Below, piece after piece: positions 58,934-64,000 of a DNA stretch of 64,000 nucleotides; positions within the stretch are counted from its first letter, which is position 1; each line of letters starts with the position of its first letter. Position numbers and translations under genes: made by a program. Source of the stretch: Reticulascus tulasneorum (Eukaryota; Ascomycota; Sordariomycetes; Glomerellales; Reticulascaceae); the NCBI GenBank assembly GCA_001557505.1, contig LSAX01000003.1, positions 1,984,001 through 2,048,000 on the forward strand, given 5' to 3'. The notes under the pieces were generated by a model that was given only the letters and a program-made list of their open reading frames with translations, did no database searches and was not told where the DNA came from.

Positions 58934-61184
58934 ATGTCGTCAAATCCTAGAAAACGACCAGCGCCAGGCTCTACCACTCCGACAGTGCCTGTTCCCCAGA
59001 TGCAATATCCGAATCAGAGCGAGCAGTTGCTGAAGTGGGATGGCGGGATGGATGCGAGCGGGTTTGTGGACGGGGCATCGCAGGGCGTGAACCCCTATGG
59101 CATTGTGCCGGGGCCGCCACAGCCATATGGACAAGGGGTTCCGGCACCTTCTAACACCGTTGCACGGCGGCAAACGAACCGGGCACTAGTCCCCACCGGT
59201 CCTCGGGCGAATTTTGACACCACTGGCAATCCGTGGTCATTTATGGGCGACGAAGCTGCACTCCTTCAACAACCACCTAACGGCACCATGGCGGACCACG
59301 ACAACGTCGAGCTGCTCGAAGAGCAAGCCCAGCAGGCCAAACGTGATGCGCAGGCCAAGCGGAAGCAAATCCCACCATTTGTCCAGAAGCTCAGCAGGTG
59401 AGATGGTAGCGTAGTTTTCTTGAATATCGCTTCAACTGACTTTCCCTAGCTTTCTGGATGAAGAGAAGAATCTGGACCTTATTCGATGGTCTGAGAAAGG
59501 CGATTCGTTCATCGTTCTTGACGAGGATGAGTTCGCGAAGACGCTAATCCCAGAATTGTTCAAACACAACAACTATGCCTCATTCGTCCGTCAGCTCAAC
59601 ATGTATGGATTCCACAAACGTGTTGGCTTATCGGATAATTCGATGAGAGCTAGCGAGCGGAAGAACAAGAGTCCAAGCGAGTACTCAAACCCGTACTTCC
59701 GACGTGGCCATCCGAACCTTCTGTGGCTCATCAACAAGTCTAAAACTGGAGGCAAGGGAAAGAAAGGATCCAAGAGTGCGGAGGGTGATGTCGACAGCGA
59801 AGAGGAAGTAGCCCAAGATGAGATCCCTATTCGCGGTACTGGAGCTACGAATTCTCAACCCGCCCGAGTGGCGCTCCCGCCGACGGAAATGCCTCTGCAG
59901 AAGAAGGAAATCACAGTCATTCGTGAAGAGCTTGCGAAAGTCCGAGAACAACAGAAGCTTATTCTCAACGCTATATCTCGGCTTCAACGAGAGAACACCA
60001 ACCTCTATCAGCAGGCTGTCATGTTTCAGACCCAGCACGATCGGCATCAGAATTCCATCAACGCCATCTTGAACTTTCTAGCGAATGTCTTCAGGAAGAC
60101 ACTTGAGGATCAGGGTGGCGCGCAGAACGTTAACGAACTCCTGTCAAGCATCATCCCAAACAGTCAAGTGCCACAGGGAAGCGTCGTAGACCTTGGCGAC
60201 TTCGTTCAGGCACAGTCACCTGGCTTAGCCGGCATGGGCGTGCCGAAGAGAGCACGAGGACTCTTGCCTCCAATCCCTGGCAGGGCAAGCACTGTGTCCC
60301 CGTCCCCCGCATCTACTACGTCTGCTGCGACTCCGCAACCATACAACCAGTCTTCTCAAACTTTCAATCAACACAACCCCGAAATGGGAACGATCACAGA
60401 GCTGTTCGACGCATCGCCGGCCGATCAATCTTCCCCTATATTCCTTGCGCAGGAGCTCCAATCAAACCCTCATGAGAGTATGATGAAGATCATCAATGAC
60501 ACAAACGCCAACAGATCGTCTGGAATCGATTTGCCTGATGTTGTTGCCAACACTCCTGCAACTCTAAGCAACGACCAGCGTAATAAGATGCTCAGACTAA
60601 TGGCTGGCCAAAACTCGGGTCAGTCGTCCAACACATCCGCGGCTCCACGGCCACAAACCGCAGATACATCTCATCATCCTTCCATGGCATCGGCTACGAG
60701 TGCTCCCCTCTCCCTGTCGCCAATTATGGGATCAGCCATGCCGCCCCCTTCACTGCAGCAAATCAACTTTAATAACGAGGACCTCGAAACCCTGCAACGT
60801 ATGCAGGAAGAACAAGCAGCAAAGCTCGACCAGCTTTCCAGCATTCTTGGCCCCCTGAGTCCATCTGGCCGCATTCCTGGTATCGATGAGAACGGTAACG
60901 TCAGTAACTATTTCGACAACGCGGATGTTGACATTGACCAATTCCTCAACCCGGATACTTATCTTGATAACGGCCAAGACTTCACAGCATTTGGCAGCGA
61001 CGGCAATGACTTCAACTTCAACTTGGATTCAACCGGAGACGGCCTAGACCCTGGACGAGTGGTGGAGGCTGGCAGCACTGCCAACAACACACCGAGTCCT
61101 AGCGGAACAGAGGAAATCCCACGGGACGACCTCGGTTACGGTGACAGTCCAAATCGCAGTACCAAACGCCGACGAATGGGCTAG
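58934..61184 (+). CDS. Heat shock transcription factor Hsf1
   Basis: Two exons: 58934-59397 and 59450-61184, giving 732 aa (736 if the ATG at 58922 is used). The winged-helix DNA-binding domain begins near residue 147 (IPPFVQKLSSFLDEE) and is split by the intron between the two Ser of KLSS. It includes FKHNNYASFVRQLNMYGFHK, the recognition helix of the family. A coiled-coil oligomerisation domain (HR-A/B) starts near ITVIREELAKVREQQ and ends near LNFLANVF. The C-terminal half is Ser/Thr/Pro-rich with acidic and Asn/Asp/Phe-rich activation-type segments. It binds inverted nGAAn repeats in the nucleus as a trimer and controls chaperone genes. The N-terminal 140 residues are Pro/Gln-rich and not conserved. 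Confidence 0.95.
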
Positions 61185-62302
61185 GGATCTTGGCTGTTTT
61201 GAGATTGTGTTTATGAAGAGCAATCATGATTTTGGTCGGTTCACGAATCCTTGCTCTTGGCCAAGGGCGATATACTGGGAGCAACGACTCGTTTGACGGA
61301 GGTTTTGGGCGGCGGGCAGGCTTGAGGTTGGCAAAAAGCATGATATCCAAATGCTTTTCATTTCTGGTTGGTTTCGTGGTTGCATTTACAGGCCATCATA
61401 GATGGGCTTTTTCGGGACGTGGCTCCAGGAAGGGGGGCTGGAACGGACCTGGTACTTGCATAAGACCTTCAAGGCTATGTATGTAGAAAACAGCACGGCG
61501 TTGAATACGACCTTGCCATTGTAAAGCAACATGATGCTCCGTAATATTTCGCTAGTTCCATTTGCACATCGAGATACCGTTTGGTGGTATTGGGTGTGAT
61601 TTGCGGTACCGACGAGGCTGAGCATTGAACGAGCCGTAGACTCTTGTAGCTATTCTAACTACAGTGACGGTTTACAGAGGTTTACTAAACAGGGGGTATT
61701 GACCTTCGCTTTTGCTATTGCTTCTTCATGTCCATATCTACACTTCTACTCTAGGACTCCTTCAACCCCTATTATCAGCATCAAGCTTAAAGACCAAGGT
61801 ACATCTGTTCTATAATAACAGGCTTGCTATTCTAGTTGTTCCGTCTTGAACACTGGAATAGTTCTCTCCTCCCTGGGTCCGGTGACTGCCTTAAGGCGCT
61901 GGAGGCGATGGACAACCATCCTGTGAACCCCCGAGCTTGCTGGTTCGACTTAAGCGCTCCAATAGCTGGAGACCTCCAACTTTCATCCAGGAGATGGGCT
62001 CTAGATCGTAGCTCTAGCCGGATAATGCTGGTGTAGATTGGATCTGGTGTTCTGCCAAGCCTTCGAATTCCAACAAACTTTTGGGATTGGGCACTCAAAC
62101 TTCTCAGGAATTGAGATCTTTTCAAGTAGTGGTGACCTACACATGTTTAGTTTCATATGCCGTGGTAAGAGATTCAGCCTAGCCTACTGGGGAACATGGC
62201 AGACCAACACAGCCAATACTCCCCCATAGAGATCACGAAGTCTATGAAGGCGATGTATTTAGGCGCAGGCAACTGGCCGCATGTTCGCACAACCTCGTAA
62301 CT
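61185..62302. other. Convergent intergenic region, 1.1 kb
   Basis: Between the stop of HSF1 and the stop of the PPIL3-type cyclophilin. No gene was recognised; it holds two 3' regions. Confidence 0.5.
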
Positions 62303-62857
62303 TCAGTCGGCTAGCGGATTGGCATGAATCGTAACTGTCTCGATCTTCACAGACTCCTTCGGTCGGTTCTTCTTGTCCACTTCGATAGCTTCAATCTGAG
62401 CGAGGGTTGCCAGACTGTCGTCGCCAATAAGCCGGCCAAAAACCGTGTTCAACCCATCCAAATGGGGCGCCTTGTCGAAGAGAACGAAGAATTGCGAGCC
62501 GTTCGTGCCAGGGCCTTTGTTAGCCATGGACACTATCCCCCGCGCACTATGTCGCAGTGCTGGTCGAATCTCATCTTCGAACGCGCCGCCCCAGATAGAT
62601 CGACCGCCTTTCGGGTTGTCGGGCGTCGGGTTTGCGGGTCCGCCAGTTTGGGTCATGAAATTTGGGATCAGGCGGTGGAAGGGGGACTGGTCATAGTAGC
62701 CCGAGGCGCAGAGGGCGAGGAAGTTCTACTTGGAGTTAGAGATGCCTGGTGGTGGGCGGCTCTGGCTACGGAAACTTGCCTCAGCTGTTTTCGGGACGCT
62801 TTCGCAGAAGATTTCGATCTTGAGATCGCCTAGATTGGTGTGGAGAGTAACCGACAT
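62303..62857 (-). CDS. PPIL3-type peptidyl-prolyl isomerase
   Basis: Two exons: 62857-62780 and 62725-62303, giving 166 aa, a single cyclophilin domain of PPIL3 size. It starts MSVTLHTNLGDLKIEIF. Key positions are FHRL (catalytic Arg), NFMTQTGG, the NGSQFFVLF block and FGRLIG. A short insertion (PANPTPDNPKGG) sits where many members have GTGRGG. The 54-nt intron (62779-62726) uses a GC donor: GAG|GCAAGT...AAGTAG|AAC. This is the minor GC-AG class, and reading through it gives a stop at the acceptor. PPIL3 proteins are associated with spliceosomes in animals. It shares a divergent region with the dihydropyrimidinase gene. Confidence 0.93.
62726..62779 (-). other. GC-AG intron
   Basis: Donor GAG|GCAAGT, acceptor AAGTAG|AAC, 54 nt. 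No GT donor near this site restores the frame or the family sequence KTAENFLALC. Confidence 0.8.
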
Positions 62858-63574
62858 TGTTCGCTGCTGTTATTGCAGTGCTGAGGGCATGATCTATTGG
62901 TCGGGTGTGTATTTCAAGCTGGACAAAGGAAAGAAAATTTCGGGATGAATGTTTCTTGGAGCTCGAAGCTGTGGCTCAGCGATCTCGCCTTGTGAGCAGG
63001 GGGACCTTGCAGGGCCTACCCCGCCTAAGGTATTTTAGATCATGATATGTGGTCTGTGGGGTCTCCGCCAGCTTCAAGTTGCCTGTCACGGTTTCCATGA
63101 AACTGATTCAAGTATAATAACATTAGTGTCTAGTTAGAGGTTGTTTCCATAAATGCTGTGAATAGGCTGCCAGAGAGGATCTGGCGTAGTCACTAACAAC
63201 CGCGGATTGACAGTAGAGGCAACTCGACTAAAGCAACCCCAGGCTTAATATACCCTAATTATGCCCCTCCTCTCTCCCTCGGCCGAGGGCTCCCCACAAT
63301 CATCGTTATCTTCAGGGCCCGTCTTATCTTTACATAAATGCGGCGAACAGTTGACCGTCCACTGCTGCGACTAACGGATCCCACCTATCATGATGCTTTG
63401 GCGACTGGATTGAATGGGTCGATAGTGGCCGATTCGGGCAACTCATAGGCGGCATGATAACTAGCTACTCTGGTCACTCCTATTTGAGGGACTTCATACC
63501 TTGATGATGACCTTATACTCTTTGCTCTGATTCTCAAAATAAAAAGACTGGAGCATGAAGACAAGATCCTCGCT
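62858..63574. promoter_or_regulatory. Divergent promoter PPIL3-type gene / dihydropyrimidinase
   Basis: These 717 bases separate divergent start codons. No gene was recognised here. Confidence 0.5.
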
Positions 63575-64000
63575 ATGGAGTATGACCTAGTTATCACCAA
63601 CGGCGTCTGCGTCACAGCCAGTGATGTTGCGGCATATGATATCGCAGTGAAGGATGAGAAGATTGTCCTTCTCAGCCCATCAGGCTCATTGGCCTCCGCA
63701 AAATCAAAACGAACCATAGATGCTGAAGGCGGCTATGTCATGGTGAGGGTTCCTTGTATATACTCAGCGTTGGGGTTGTTCGCTAACACCCGGAAGCCAG
63801 GCGGAATCGACACCCATGTTCATCTAGAAGAACCAGCAATCTTCATCAAAGGGTCGTCAGGACGGTCGGCAGACAGCTGGGAGACCGGTAAGAATCCACG
63901 ACATCTCCAGTCTTGAAATGACTTCTCATTCGACCACAGGCACGAGGTCAGCTATTGCAGGAGGCAACACGACAGTAGTGGCATTCGCTCCCCAGCAAAA
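63575..64000 (+). CDS. Dihydropyrimidinase/hydantoinase, 5' part
   Basis: Truncated by the window end. Exons: 63575-63742, 63797-63887 and 63940 to the edge. The visible ~105 residues start MEYDLVITNGVCVT and include the metal-binding HxH of amidohydrolases in PGGIDTHVHLEEP, followed by SADSWETGTRSAIAGGNTTVVAFAPQ, all typical of dihydropyrimidinase (D-hydantoinase). The enzyme opens dihydrouracil or hydantoin rings in pyrimidine catabolism in the cytosol. The first intron (63743-63796) is 54 nt, without a stop and a multiple of three, so it can be read through; removing it joins VM to PGGIDTH, the family sequence. Activity cannot be judged because the other metal ligands lie outside the window. 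Confidence 0.88.

Noticed and set aside
58378..58950. 190-codon frame overlapping the HSF1 start
   Set aside because: No ATG start, no motif, and it sits in the leader of HSF1.

Overview
The window is genomic DNA of a filamentous ascomycete (Pezizomycotina). The evidence is the short GT-AG introns, mostly 43 to 90 nt with CTRAY-type branch sites, a HET-domain gene, and protein sequences typical of that subphylum (Sof1, Rpn6, Bud6, Snt1-like, Cwc27, Hsf1). The class cannot be fixed from sequence alone; the style fits Sordariomycetes or Leotiomycetes. I see no rRNA, tRNA, CRISPR, intact transposon or prokaryotic operon. Most genes are spliced. Exon coordinates were built by hand from reading frame, splice sites and protein continuity, and every junction was checked for phase.

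Layout. Positions 1-10.3 kb are gene-poor, with one recognisable gene (a pseudokinase-like protein, 4185-6049, minus) between long non-coding stretches rich in microsatellites and a recurring palindromic TACGTAGTA motif. Positions 10.3-18.2 kb form an accessory metabolic block: a myo-inositol/sugar-type MFS transporter, a DHA1-type MFS exporter, a GFA/CENP-V zinc protein and a membrane-anchored short-chain dehydrogenase. Positions 18.9-31.9 kb are housekeeping: SOF1 (rRNA processing) divergent from RPN6 (proteasome lid), a large AT-hook protein divergent from the peroxisomal carrier PMP47/ANT1, the NatC subunit MAK10, and a tiny three-exon ATP synthase epsilon gene. Positions 32.4-43.6 kb mix accessory and core genes: a TetX-like FAD monooxygenase, BUD6, a HET-domain protein and a LovD-like beta-lactamase/transesterase. 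Positions 44.3-64 kb are again mostly core: a 2.1-kilo-residue SANT corepressor (Snt1-like) divergent from deoxyhypusine synthase, an unrecognised nuclear-type protein, CWC27, heat shock factor HSF1, a PPIL3-type cyclophilin and the 5' end of a dihydropyrimidinase.

Themes. Two spliceosome-associated cyclophilins (CWC27 and the PPIL3 type) flank the heat shock factor within 7 kb. Gene expression and protein homeostasis functions dominate the core blocks: ribosome assembly, proteasome, N-terminal acetylation, hypusination, splicing and heat shock. The notable gene structures are a probable start codon split by an intron (SNT1-like), a GC-AG intron (PPIL3 type), two 54-nt introns that lack stops and stay in frame if retained (deoxyhypusine synthase and dihydropyrimidinase), and a kinase-like protein lacking key catalytic residues. 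I did not find a convincing new multi-gene system. The best leads are the split start codon, the pseudokinase, the TACGTAGTA motif cluster and the uncharacterised proteins.
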